Source: a virus. Taken from it: 24,330 nt of DNA. A program made the translations under genes and the position numbers. How positions within the stretch are numbered: the first letter of the stretch is position 1; each line of letters opens with the position of its first letter. Below, piece by piece: positions 1 to 7,448 of this stretch. The stretch covers positions 1 to 24,330 of IMG/VR virus record IMGVR_UViG_3300030339_002067, one strand, 5' to 3'. The notes beneath the pieces were generated by a model. That model worked only from the letters and a program-made list of their open reading frames with translations. It was not told the origin of the DNA and did no database searches.

Positions 1-648
1 GAGATTCTCGATCGCGTAGGCAGGCAAGATCTTGTCGGCCGCCTCGATGCCCTTGTCCTCGATGATGGCTTCGCGCTGGCCGCGCAGCAGAGTACCCAAT
101 TCCTTCAGCCGCCATGCCAGGCGATTGAGCCACCCTCCCACCACCGTGCCCCAGTCGGCAGGAGCCCCAAAGACCAGGAGGTCATCGGTGGTGCTGCAAC
201 CAAAGGCCATGTCAGATTCGGCAAACAGTCCTTCACCGAATTCCAGAGCGGATTGATCCTTGAGGGATGGGTTCCATCCTCCCAAAATCCCCAGGTGGCG
301 CAAGCCTCCGTTTGCGTAGAAGGCCGGGCTGTTGTACTTGTATTCGCCCTTGCGACAGGATTCGGCGAATTCAGGCGTCAGCTCGTCCACCCGGACGTAT
401 CCGTCAGTCCCGTCGAGTTTTGCCTCCACCACGGAGGCCACGCGCGGGCTGTCGTGCTTGGGGTGGCCAATCACGGCAGGAGGCGTGTACCCGCTGGAGA
501 GCTGCTTCTTGATGGCCTCCACCTTGGAAGCCACATCGCTGGAAGTGAAGGTCACCTCCTTGCCGCTCAAGGAGGTGAATGTTCCCGGATAAAGGATTTT
601 CACCCAGGGATTGACGGGGGTAACCGATAGTGGAGCACGCTTGGTCAT
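1..648 (-). CDS. Mu gpI-like phage protease/scaffold (5' part)
   Basis: This open frame starts at the ATG complementary to 646-648 and runs without a stop off the left edge, giving 216 codons. The protein begins MTKRAPLSVTPVNPWVKIL. It shows the layout of the Mu gpI family (capsid-maturation protease and internal scaffold): a short start with PGTFTSLSGKEV, a GHPKHDSPRVASVVEAKL stretch (about residues 61-78), and an EYKYNSPAFY stretch around residue 105, followed by a glycine-rich HLGILGG segment. These match the H-containing and 'YRYISPxF'-type blocks of the family as I know it. It is divergent from the terminase genes, whereas in Mu all head genes point the same way. No strong Shine-Dalgarno (SD) is visible before the start. 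The C-terminal scaffold part and the major capsid gene would lie to the left. Confidence 0.7.
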   Translation of the reverse strand, partial: MTKRAPLSVTPVNPWVKILYPGTFTSLSGKEVTFTSSDVASKVEAIKKQLSSGYTPPAVIGHPKHDSPRVASVVEAKLDGTDGYVRVDELTPEFAESCRKGEYKYNSPAFYANGGLRHLGILGGWNPSLKDQSALEFGEGLFAESDMAFGCSTTDDLLVFGAPADWGTVVGGWLNRLAWRLKELGTLLRGQREAIIEDKGIEAADKILPAYAIENL

Positions 649-768
649 GCTTCATAATTTGGGGCGGAATCGATGCGCGGTATTTGGAGCGATTCCACAT
701 TCCATTCCGCGATTCATTCAGGGAATGCGCCGTGATACGATTCCAAAGAGTCGCATCACATTCATTTC
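649..768. promoter_or_regulatory. Divergent promoter region of the two head-gene arms
   Basis: This 120-base gap separates the leftward gpI-like gene from the rightward terminase arm, so it must drive both. It is rich in repeated GATTCC/GGAATC-type words. GGAATCG at 666-672 pairs with CGATTCC at 690-696, GCGGAAT at 664-670 pairs with ATTCCGC at 704-710, and a further CGATTCC lies at 738-744 and GGGAATG at 721-727. Similar GGAATG/CATTCC halves form the dyad at 7449-7473 in front of the Mor/C-like gene. A regulator shared by the two regions is therefore possible. I see no convincing -35/-10 pair, as expected for activator-dependent late promoters. Inference only. Confidence 0.45.
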
Positions 769-1104
769 ATGTCCCTGATACAAGATACAGCAAGCCGGTC
801 CGGAACGGATCATTCCTTTTTCTGGTGGGCCGGATTGGTCGGGGCAATCATGACAATGGTGAAACCGGCCTGGAGCGCATTCTCTTGGCTCGTCCAAAAG
901 GTCTTCCTGGATTCTCGCGACAATCGCCTGCAGGAACTTGAAAAGGGGCAGAAGGAACTGAAGGTCTCCCAGGACGCACTCCACACCAAGCTCGACAACG
1001 TCATGGAGATCATAATCGATTTACGGATCCAAGGGCATGCACCCCAGTCTGCGCCACGCGCCGCCGCCAAGAATGACGGCGCCGAACTTGGGAGGGCTGC
1101 ATGA
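769..1104 (+). CDS. Small membrane-anchored coiled-coil protein
   Basis: A 111-residue protein that I cannot assign to a family. Residues about 17-45 (FFWWAGLVGAIMTMVKPAW and onward) are hydrophobic and could form one or two membrane segments. Residues about 50-90 (NRLQELEKGQKELKVSQDAL and onward) have heptad-like spacing typical of a coiled coil. The C-terminus is polar. It is the first gene of the rightward head arm and its last codons overlap the small terminase gene (ATGA at 1101-1104). Its start at 769 lacks a visible SD, and an internal ATG at 850 is a possible alternative. Small membrane proteins often sit just before gp27/gp28-type genes in Mu relatives, sometimes as lysis or accessory proteins; no specific role can be given. 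Confidence 0.6.
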   Translation: MSLIQDTASRSGTDHSFFWWAGLVGAIMTMVKPAWSAFSWLVQKVFLDSRDNRLQELEKGQKELKVSQDALHTKLDNVMEIIIDLRIQGHAPQSAPRAAAKNDGAELGRAA

Positions 1105-1523
1105 GCAAGCGCGATGACCTGGGTCCCCAGGCCCGCGAGCTGTACGTCATCCATGGACTCACCAAGCGCGAGATTGCTACGCGCCTGGGCGTGTCCGAGC
1201 GCACCATCCACAACTGGTCGGATGACGATGGACTGAGCAAAGGAACATGGGACTCCCAGAAGGCGGCCCTGACCAATTCGTCCGAAACGTTTGCGGCGGA
1301 GCTGATGGGGTTGGGTACGGTTGTCGCTCGCAAGATCAAAGACGACCTGCTGGAAGGCAAGCTTGACAAGGCGGCGATCGCCAACCTGGACCGCATCGTC
1401 AAGACGGCGCTCAACGCCTGGAAGTACCAGCAGAAGAACCCTCCCAAGAAGGGCGCGTCGACACCTGAGCAGCGCAACAAGGATCTCAACGACAAGATCC
1501 GGGCGCGGCTGGGACTCAAGTGA
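1101..1523 (+). CDS. DUF1804-like small terminase subunit
   Basis: A 140-residue protein. The N-terminus has a clear helix-turn-helix (about residues 12-38: ARELYVIHGLTKREIATRLG, then VSERTIHNW), followed by a helical region and a basic tail. This architecture, placed directly before a gp28-like large terminase, matches the DUF1804-type small terminase proteins of Mu-like phages. These bind phage DNA and recruit the packaging motor. The start overlaps the previous gene (ATGA at 1101) and its stop overlaps the GTG start of the large subunit, which suggests translational coupling and a fixed stoichiometry. The assignment to small terminase is from domain and context; DNA specificity cannot be read. 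Confidence 0.75.
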   Translation: MSKRDDLGPQARELYVIHGLTKREIATRLGVSERTIHNWSDDDGLSKGTWDSQKAALTNSSETFAAELMGLGTVVARKIKDDLLEGKLDKAAIANLDRIVKTALNAWKYQQKNPPKKGASTPEQRNKDLNDKIRARLGLK

Positions 1524-3097
1524 AAACGCCGCGCAAGGCAAAGCCTACGGCAACGGCGCAGGCTCGCAAAGTCGTAGCCAAGCCCAAGCCTCCTTTGCGG
1601 GATGAAGCACCATTGAAGGGGGCTTGCAAGCGCAACGCAGCCACACTCAAGCCGTTCCTGCACCTCTTGACCAAGTGGCAAGTCGCCTACTTGATGGACC
1701 GCAGCCGTCTCAAGAAGTTCGTCAAGAGCCGCCGCATCGGTGGGACCTGGATACAAGCCCTGGAAGACGTCTTGGATTGCATCGACACGCCGGGGCTTTC
1801 CGTGTGGTTCAGCTCCGCCGACAAGACCTCGGGCATCGAGTACATCGAATACCTGCTGATGTGGGTAGGCGTTGCCAACCTGTTGGTTCAGAGGTCGGAT
1901 GTTGCCGAAGCGGATCTGGATGATGTGGAGTTCGAGTCTGACGACCCCCTGGAGGTCGCCGACGAAAGCGAGGCCACGGCCACGGTCGTGAGGTTCCACA
2001 ACGGCAGCCGCATCACCGTCCTTTCCAGCAATCCCAGCCAGTTCCGCAGCAAGGGCGGCAAGGTGGTCATCGACGAGTTTGCGCACCACAAGCGCGACCG
2101 CGATCTCTGGAAGGCAGCTCAGCCCGTTGCAGCGCGTGGCCACTCCATCCGCATCATCTCCACCCAAAACGGCATGGGCTGCGTCTTCTGCAAGCTGGGC
2201 AACCGAAAAGACGACGCCAAAGGCCAGAGCAACAAATATCAGTGGTCCGAGCACCTGGTCACCATTGTCCAGGCCGTGGACGAGGGAATGCTGGATCAGA
2301 TCGAGGGGCGCCCTACGACGGCGCAGGAGCGCGCCGACTACATCGCAAGCCAGCGCGCCCAGTGTCTCAATGAGGCACAGTTCCTGGAGGAGTACATGGG
2401 CATTGCCCAGGACGAGGCGCATGCCTTGCTCCCGTACGCCCTAATTGAATCGGTGGAGCGCGATGGGATCCTGGGCCTCTCCCGTGCCACCGGGCCACTG
2501 TACCTGGGAATGGATATCGCCCGGCGCCGCGATCTCACGGTCATCTACGTGCTGGAGCTGTGCGGCATGGTGCTGCACACGCGCCACCTGGTCGCCCTGG
2601 AGAAGACTCCCTTCCGACGGCAAAAAGAAGTGCTGTGGGAGCTTCTGCGGCACCCTCGCTTGGTGCGGGCCTCAATCGATGCTACAGGCATCGGAGCCCA
2701 ATTGGCAGAGGAGGCGCAGGATCTCTTTGGTACCTACCGCGTGGAGGCCGTGACCTTCACATCAGCCATCAAGGACGCCCTGGCGACCCGCATGGTGCAG
2801 GAGTTCCAGGACGCGGCGGTGCTTGTGCCCATGGACCAGCAGCAGAAGGAAGGCCTGCATGCCGTGGCAAAGTCGGTGAGCAGCACCAACCAGGTGCGCT
2901 ACGATGCCAAGCACGACGAGGAGAGCGGGCACGGAGATCACTTCTGGGCGCTGGCCCTTGGCATCGCGGCAGCCAGGTGCAGCGACAGCGGCCCTGTCGA
3001 GGTGATGTCCAGCGCGGTGTTGCCCACAGGCGACATGACACAGGTGTTCGGATCGTACAGCCATGGAAGCCTGGATGCATGGGCGGCCATGAAATGA
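1520..3097 (+). CDS. Mu gp28-like large terminase (ATPase/nuclease)
   Basis: A 525-residue packaging motor subunit that would cut phage DNA and pump it into proheads using ATP. It starts at GTG 1520, which overlaps the stop of the small subunit (GTGA). The N-terminal ATPase half has the loose Walker-A-like KSRRIGGTW (about residues 68-76) and a Walker B box VVIDEFAHHK (about 182-191). The RNase H-like nuclease half starts with LGMDIARRRDLTVIY (about residue 330), continues with RASIDATGIGAQLAEE, and ends with GHGDHFWALALGIA. These supply the acidic residues expected of gp28-type enzymes. The length fits the family. It is followed by an overlapping ORF instead of the portal gene directly. Confidence 0.9.
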   Translation: MKTPRKAKPTATAQARKVVAKPKPPLRDEAPLKGACKRNAATLKPFLHLLTKWQVAYLMDRSRLKKFVKSRRIGGTWIQALEDVLDCIDTPGLSVWFSSADKTSGIEYIEYLLMWVGVANLLVQRSDVAEADLDDVEFESDDPLEVADESEATATVVRFHNGSRITVLSSNPSQFRSKGGKVVIDEFAHHKRDRDLWKAAQPVAARGHSIRIISTQNGMGCVFCKLGNRKDDAKGQSNKYQWSEHLVTIVQAVDEGMLDQIEGRPTTAQERADYIASQRAQCLNEAQFLEEYMGIAQDEAHALLPYALIESVERDGILGLSRATGPLYLGMDIARRRDLTVIYVLELCGMVLHTRHLVALEKTPFRRQKEVLWELLRHPRLVRASIDATGIGAQLAEEAQDLFGTYRVEAVTFTSAIKDALATRMVQEFQDAAVLVPMDQQQKEGLHAVAKSVSSTNQVRYDAKHDEESGHGDHFWALALGIAAARCSDSGPVEVMSSAVLPTGDMTQVFGSYSHGSLDAWAAMK

Positions 3098-3438
3098 CAA
3101 ATCCTGTCAATTCAAAGATGCCTCGGTCTGGCGCAGGATTTGAAGATCGATCTTCAAACGACTTTAAAGCCTTCAAACGATCGTCAACGCGAAACGGTCA
3201 AATGAGACAAAACCAAACCCGCTCAGGGTGCTTGATAGGGTTTCCCCCTCTAAAAACGCGATTCGTGCCGAACTCAAAAATCGAGCACCGCCACACGGGC
3301 GCAGAAATGGCCCTAGAAGGCGCGTCAAAATCCAGACACACAACGACAGCACCGCACCGGCTGCTGCGGAATTTAAAGCGGTCTTCAAGCGGTTTCCGTC
3401 GATCCGTGCCATACAACCCCGTAGGAGATGCTTCCTGA
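3094..3438 (+). CDS. Unknown 114-residue ORF between terminase and portal
   Basis: The terminase and portal genes are separated by 340 bases, unusual in a cluster where genes overlap. One frame is open across exactly this gap. It starts at ATG 3094 in an ATGA overlap with the terminase stop and ends at TGA 3436-3438, whose last base is the first base of the portal ATG. The predicted product (MTNPVNSKMPRSGAGFEDRS at its start) is rich in Ser, Arg and Asn, has no recognisable domain and no membrane segment. Two short segments resemble each other in different frames (DFKAFKR and EFKAVFKR), reflecting DNA repeats. Base composition is more A-rich than in the neighbours. It could equally be regulatory DNA that happens to be open; coding is supported only by the two-sided overlap. 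Confidence 0.45.
   Translation: MTNPVNSKMPRSGAGFEDRSSNDFKAFKRSSTRNGQMRQNQTRSGCLIGFPPLKTRFVPNSKIEHRHTGAEMALEGASKSRHTTTAPHRLLRNLKRSSSGFRRSVPYNPVGDAS
3139..3180. repeat. 20-bp palindrome and CTTCAAA repeat cluster
   Basis: Bases 3139-3158 form a perfect 20-bp palindrome (TTTGAAGATC and its complement). The word CTTCAAACGA occurs at 3152-3161 and again at 3171-3180, with the 8-bp palindrome CTTTAAAG (3162-3169) between them. A related pair, TTTAAAGC at 3372-3379 and CTTCAAGCGG at 3383-3392, lies just before the portal gene. The arrangement resembles a cluster of binding sites for a dimeric protein, or a remnant of a small duplicated segment. Confidence 0.6.
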
Positions 3439-4991
3439 TGGCCAAAAAACACTCGAACCGTCCCAAAAACCGATCCAAAAGCGGTGGTAGACCCCAAAAT
3501 CGGGGAGCTGAGGTCATATCTTTCGGGGAATCACGCCTGGATGAGGGCGGACTGGGGCAGGAGCTGACGACACGCCAGCTCATTCTTCAAATGTCCGACC
3601 TCCAGGGCTTGCCCAACCCCGACCCGATCCTGCGGGCGGAAGGAAAGTCCCTGTCGGTCTACCGCACCATGGTGGACGGGCACCTGTCTGCCGTGATGTC
3701 CAAACGCACCGCCGCCGTGACGGCGCGTCCCTGGAGCATCGAGCGAGGCAAGGCGTCGGCGCGAGCCACCGCCAAGCTGCAGGACACCTTCGATCACTTG
3801 GATGTGCGCTCCATGACGGACACGGCCCTTGAGTCGCGAGCCTTTGGATACTCCGTCCAGGAAGTGATCTGGGATGTGGATGACTGGATCGTGCCTCGTC
3901 GCGTTGCCCCGCGTCCGCAGGAGTGGTTCCGGTTTGGGCTGCGCGGAGAGACCCGCTTCCTGGATGACACTGGGCTCAATCAGATCGTCCCACCCCGCAA
4001 GCTCCTGGTGGCGCGACATCGCGCCGACTACCTCAACCCCTACGGCAAGCCCATCATGAGCGAGTGCTTCTGGCCACTCGCCTTCAAGCGCGGCGGCCTG
4101 AAATTCTGGGCGCTCTATTGCGAGAAGTTCGGGTTGCCAAAGACGGTCGGCAAGGTCCCGGCATCCATGCCCGAGCCGCAGAAGCTCGATCTCCTGATGC
4201 GGCTGGAATCCATGGTGCGCGCAGCTGCGGCTGTCATCCCGGACAACTCGAGCGTCGAGCTGCTGGAAGCCAAAGCCGGCGGAAGCCTGCCTCACCCCGA
4301 CCTGGTCAAGTGGGCGGATGAGGAAATGTCAACGGCATGGCTGGGCGAAGTGCTGTCCACAGCCCCCGACGCTGGAGGCACCTATGGAGCCGCCAGGTCA
4401 GCCAATGAGGTGCGCGCTGATCTTGCTCTGGATGACGCCAATGCCGTCGAGGCCTTGTGCAACCAGCTCATCACCTGGATCTGGGACGTCAACGGTCTGC
4501 CGGGCCCGCTGCCGTGGTTTCAGATCCACATGCCCGAAGACCTCAAGGCCGCTCGGCTGCAACGCGACCAGGGCCTCTACCGGTTAGGTGTGCGCTTTAC
4601 CCAGAGCTACTTCGAGGACGTCTACGATCTCACCCCGGAGCACATCAGTCGGATCGATGACAAGGCCGCTCCGGCCCCGATGGATGCGGCGGCGGCCTTC
4701 GGTGAGGCTCCCGAACATGACCACCCCGACGAGGTCTTGCAGGATCTGCTAAAGCAGCTGCCAGACGGAGCCCTGGGAAAGCAGGCCAATGCCTTGGCCA
4801 AGCCCATCATGGAAATGGCGAACCGCTCGTCGGGATACGATGAGTTCCTGAAACTCCTGGACACCGAGTTCGCCGAAATGGATGCCCAGGAGTTGGAAGA
4901 CGCGCTGGAGAGCTTTTGCGTGCTGTCGGAGCTGGCTGGAGCTACCGACGCAGCCAAGGACGCTCAAGCCACCTTGGATGCCGATGCCTGA
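3438..4991 (+). CDS. Mu gp29-like portal protein (DUF935)
   Basis: A 517-residue portal protein that forms the DNA entry/exit ring of the head. The start at ATG 3438 is preferred over an upstream in-frame ATG at 3228, because TAGGAGA lies just ahead (3422-3428) and the family normally begins with a short basic tail (MAKKHSNRPKNRSK). Family hallmarks visible include TTRQLILQMSDLQGLPNPDP near residue 45, a VYRTMVDGHLSAVMSKRTAA block, SRAFGYSVQEVIW, and LNPYGKPIMSECFWPLAFKR. The WADEEMSTAWLGEVLST segment matches the conserved C-terminal block of DUF935. The tail is acidic and Ala-rich. Its stop overlaps the start of the gpF-like gene by eight bases. Confidence 0.92.
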   Translation: MAKKHSNRPKNRSKSGGRPQNRGAEVISFGESRLDEGGLGQELTTRQLILQMSDLQGLPNPDPILRAEGKSLSVYRTMVDGHLSAVMSKRTAAVTARPWSIERGKASARATAKLQDTFDHLDVRSMTDTALESRAFGYSVQEVIWDVDDWIVPRRVAPRPQEWFRFGLRGETRFLDDTGLNQIVPPRKLLVARHRADYLNPYGKPIMSECFWPLAFKRGGLKFWALYCEKFGLPKTVGKVPASMPEPQKLDLLMRLESMVRAAAAVIPDNSSVELLEAKAGGSLPHPDLVKWADEEMSTAWLGEVLSTAPDAGGTYGAARSANEVRADLALDDANAVEALCNQLITWIWDVNGLPGPLPWFQIHMPEDLKAARLQRDQGLYRLGVRFTQSYFEDVYDLTPEHISRIDDKAAPAPMDAAAAFGEAPEHDHPDEVLQDLLKQLPDGALGKQANALAKPIMEMANRSSGYDEFLKLLDTEFAEMDAQELEDALESFCVLSELAGATDAAKDAQATLDADA

Positions 4992-6396
4992 GGCTCCGAA
5001 AAAACGCCTGGGGATAAGCCTCGACGTATCCACCCAGGATGTCGCCAAGCTCTTTGGCGTGCCAGCCGAGCAAGCCATTGCCGCCTGGGAAAAGCGCATC
5101 TTGCCCAACAAGCCCAGCCCCGGCGATGTGGCAAAGGCGGCAAAGGGCATTCCCAACCCCAAGATCCCCTGGAAGTCTTCCGACGTCCTTTGGCATGGGC
5201 ATAGCCGCGCCTTCTTCGTCGCCCGCATGACGCGGGCCGACATCTTGGCCGACATCCACAAGGAGGTCGATCGGGCAATCCGCGAAGGCCGCACCTTTGA
5301 GCAGTTTCGGCGCACCCTGGAACCCACCTTGCGAGCCAAGGGATGGTGGTCGGGGGACGAGCCGGACCAGAAGTCTTTGGTGCGCAATCCCCAGACCGGC
5401 CAGGATGAGTGGACACGCCTGGGAACGCCGCGTCGCCTCAAGACCATCTACCAGACCAACAAGGCCGTCTCCTACGATGCCGGCCACTACAAGACCATGG
5501 ATGACCTGGCGGACTTGCTGCCCTACCAGCAGTACCACGTACTTGACCATGGGAAGAATCGACGCGCCGCCCATCAAGCCTTGGATGGGCGCATCTTCCG
5601 AGCAGACGACCCAGCGCTGTCAAGCATCCGCCCTCGCAATGGCTGGGGGTGTGAGTGCCGCATGAACAGCATCACCGAACGCAAGGCGCGCCGTCAAGGG
5701 GAACTTCCGGAAAAATCCACCCTCGTCACCAAGATGGCTCGCGTAGGGCGCGACGGACCGGAGGTGCAGATCCAAGGGATCGACCTGGGAGGAGGCAAGA
5801 GCTTTTACCCCGATCCGGGTTGGGCTTACGATGTTTCCCGCAATGCCCGCGCCGTAGAGGATCTGGCCTGGAGGAAGATCTCGGCGCTGCCTGAACCGGC
5901 GCAAAAGACATTCGTCAATTCGATTGCAAAGGATACCGGGCTATTCAATAGCCGCGCATCGCAATGGAATACTTGGACCCAAGGCATCAAGGCAAGCGAA
6001 ATCGCAAAAGGCGAAAGCGTTGCGATTGGATGGATAGATCATCCGCTCCTATCCAAGGTCACCAAAGCCGCAGGGAAATCGATATCGCCCGTCGTCGTTA
6101 CCGATGATAATGCCATCAAGCACGCCTTGCGCCCAACCAAGTCAAGCGTCCAAGCTTTGACGCTTGAGCAAGTTCAAGAGATCCCCGCCATATTGGCGGC
6201 ACCATACCGTGCCGTTTGGGATGGCGACAACTTGATCATTTACAGTCCTGCGCGCGCGTCAGCAAAAGGGCTTTCAAAGCGTGTCAATGCTCATACCAAA
6301 CTGGTGTTCAAGCGCGATGCATCTGGGAACATGACCCTGGTGACCGCAAGCGAAGTCGAGGCAAGCGCCTTGAGTACAGTCGGGACGACCCTATGA
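4984..6396 (+). CDS. gpF-like minor head protein fused to a PBECR-like nuclease domain
   Basis: A 470-residue protein. The start at ATG 4984 overlaps the portal stop. Residues about 1-260 are a Mu gpF/gp30-type head morphogenesis protein: internal RMTRADILADIHKEVDRAI, then YQQYHVLDHGKNRRAAHQAL, DGRIFRADDPAL and NGWGCECRMNSI, the usual His/Gly/Cys signature of the family. From about residue 300 the sequence changes (from 5880 on the DNA is visibly more A+T-rich). It then contains VVVTDDNAIKHAL, IPAILAAPYRAVW and a KLVFKRDASGNMTLVTASEV strand pair. That order matches the phage Barnase-EndoU-ColicinE5/RelE-like (PBECR) RNase-fold domains known at the C-termini of gpF-type proteins. Injection with DNA and action in the new host is the accepted idea for such polyvalent proteins; catalytic residues were not verified here. 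Confidence 0.82.
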   Translation: MPEAPKKRLGISLDVSTQDVAKLFGVPAEQAIAAWEKRILPNKPSPGDVAKAAKGIPNPKIPWKSSDVLWHGHSRAFFVARMTRADILADIHKEVDRAIREGRTFEQFRRTLEPTLRAKGWWSGDEPDQKSLVRNPQTGQDEWTRLGTPRRLKTIYQTNKAVSYDAGHYKTMDDLADLLPYQQYHVLDHGKNRRAAHQALDGRIFRADDPALSSIRPRNGWGCECRMNSITERKARRQGELPEKSTLVTKMARVGRDGPEVQIQGIDLGGGKSFYPDPGWAYDVSRNARAVEDLAWRKISALPEPAQKTFVNSIAKDTGLFNSRASQWNTWTQGIKASEIAKGESVAIGWIDHPLLSKVTKAAGKSISPVVVTDDNAIKHALRPTKSSVQALTLEQVQEIPAILAAPYRAVWDGDNLIIYSPARASAKGLSKRVNAHTKLVFKRDASGNMTLVTASEVEASALSTVGTTL

Positions 6397-6551
6397 AGGA
6401 GGTTGGAATGCTCCTCGGTCGGTGCGCTAGGTTCCGACTCCCACCTGTATGCTCCGGTTTCCCGGAGGGACAGTCCTACGTGCGTCTCGATTTAGGCTTC
6501 GAGGAGATTCCTTCCAGAAGATACGCCCCTTACAGCTGGAGCGCAACATGA
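6393..6551 (+). CDS. 52-residue ORF coupled to gpF and gpG
   Basis: A small ORF starting with ATGA overlap at the gpF stop (6393-6396) and ending with ATGA overlap at the gpG start (6548-6551). It exactly bridges the gap between the two genes. A GGAGG run sits just inside its start. The product begins MKEVGMLLGRCARFRLPPVC and ends with SRRYAPYSWSAT. It has no signal peptide or membrane segment, two cysteines and many Pro/Arg/Tyr residues. I do not recognise it. Mu itself has no gene here. Because it follows directly on a toxin-like nuclease domain, an immunity or chaperone role is conceivable, but this is context only. Confidence 0.55.
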   Translation: MKEVGMLLGRCARFRLPPVCSGFPEGQSYVRLDLGFEEIPSRRYAPYSWSAT

Positions 6552-7084
6552 GAATCGAGCTCACCTTCAGCTCTCAAGATGCGCGTCATACTCTGGCACA
6601 CCTGGCCAATGGCGATCTCAGTCGTCCCATGGCTGCCGGTGCCGAGATCCTCGTCGACTCGGTGCAGCAGAATTTCTCTGACGGCGGCAGGTACGATCGC
6701 GCCGGGTCCATCCTGGGTGGCTCCAACAAGTGGAAGGTCACCAACAATCCAACTCCTCTCATCAAGATGGGCATGCAGGGTGGCCTGATGCACTCCATTC
6801 GAGGACGCAGCGACAACGACAGCGCCTTTGTCTCTAGCGACAAGCCTTACGCCGCGATCCACAACTTCGGAGGCAGTCAGACCAGCTATGCCCGCAGCGA
6901 GATCTTCACCCGCAATCGGTCCCAAACCGGGAAATACTCTGGTGGTACCAAGTCGGGGCGCGGAAATACCTACGGAACCAGTTCACGTAAAGTAGAGGCT
7001 CGCCCCTTCGCTGTGATCCAAAAGGAAGACATCGAGGACTTCAAGGACCTGTTGCGCGACTACCTGGCCAGGCCCGTCAGATGA
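6548..7084 (+). CDS. Mu gpG-like virion morphogenesis protein
   Basis: A 178-residue protein in the position of Mu gpG, directly after gpF. It begins MRIELTFSSQDARHTLAHLA and has the AAGAEILVDSVQQNFSDGG block near residues 36-55 (family: conserved region with 'I..SI..NF..GG'). It continues with the GGLMHSIRGRSDNDSAFVSS block and YAAIHNFGG near residue 100, and the late RPFAVIQKEDIEDFKDLLRDYL block. These are the usual landmarks of the phage virion morphogenesis family, which acts in head completion/tail joining. The start overlaps the upstream 52-residue ORF; the stop (7082-7084) overlaps the end of the convergent Mor/C-like gene by eight bases. Confidence 0.88.
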   Translation: MRIELTFSSQDARHTLAHLANGDLSRPMAAGAEILVDSVQQNFSDGGRYDRAGSILGGSNKWKVTNNPTPLIKMGMQGGLMHSIRGRSDNDSAFVSSDKPYAAIHNFGGSQTSYARSEIFTRNRSQTGKYSGGTKSGRGNTYGTSSRKVEARPFAVIQKEDIEDFKDLLRDYLARPVR

Positions 7085-7385
7085 GACTCATCTGCAACGA
7101 TTCGGGGCGGCGCTTGGGAACCCGGCTCACCAAATTGCGTACCGTGCGCGTGGTGCAACCCAATGCGCGGGCGATTTGGTCGTCATTGTCACCGGTCCAA
7201 TGTGCCTGCACATACCGCAGCATGTACTCGGTCGTGAACCGCACGGGAGGCTCCAAGCGAGTGCCCCGCAACTTGCGCCAAACATCAGCCGCAACACGCG
7301 GCCCAAGGCTCTGCGCAAGCAACTGGAGGCCTCCCTCAGGGAAGTCTTCGACCGTCAATTCGTCCCAGGCGGAAGGCAGTGACAT
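7077..7385 (-). CDS. Mor/C-like transcription activator
   Basis: A 102-residue protein on the minus strand. Family features of Mor/C activators are visible: an N-terminal dimerisation helix pair (LQLLAQSLGPRVAADVWRKL, about residues 20-39), a short beta-like hinge (TRLEPPVRF), and a C-terminal helix-turn-helix (WTGDNDDQIARALGCTTRTV and onward, about 66-90). In Mu, Mor activates middle and C activates late promoters by contacting RNA polymerase at promoters with poor -35 boxes. The gene is convergent with gpG (8-base overlap) and divergent from the Dam-type methylase. The start at the complement of 7383-7385 was chosen because the similarity begins there; the longer open frame upstream is a shadow of the methylase gene. 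Confidence 0.8.
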   Translation of the reverse strand: MSLPSAWDELTVEDFPEGGLQLLAQSLGPRVAADVWRKLRGTRLEPPVRFTTEYMLRYVQAHWTGDNDDQIARALGCTTRTVRNLVSRVPKRRPESLQMSLI

Positions 7386-7391
7386 GCCCCC

Positions 7392-7420
7392 AACATACGC
7401 GAAAAACGCCTCAAATGCAA
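7392..7420 (-). promoter_or_regulatory. Sigma70-like promoter of the Mor/C-like gene
   Basis: On the minus strand TTGCAT (complement of 7415-7420) is followed after exactly 17 bases by TATGTT (complement of 7392-7397). Both are close to consensus. The expected transcription start falls at or next to the ATG at 7385, so the message would be leaderless or nearly so. There is no room for a usual SD. Confidence 0.5.
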
Positions 7421-7448
7421 TAGAACGCGCATTTCCCGCGCATCCACA

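Noticed and set aside
810-1541. 243-codon minus-strand ORF over the small terminase region
   Set aside because: It is a shadow of two plus-strand genes, with no start signal or motif.
1010-2422. 470-codon open frame on the minus strand
   Set aside because: It lies entirely over the two terminase genes in an antisense frame; the plus-strand products have clear family motifs, and the minus product has none.
3194-3209. 16-base near match to 23281-23296 (ACGG[CT]CAAATGAGACA)
   Set aside because: A match with one mismatch of this length is expected a few times by chance in a window of this size, so it is not evidence for an internal transposase site.
3228-3437. Earlier in-frame start for the portal gene
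   Set aside because: The extra 70 residues are not part of the family and the TAGGAGA box fits ATG 3438.
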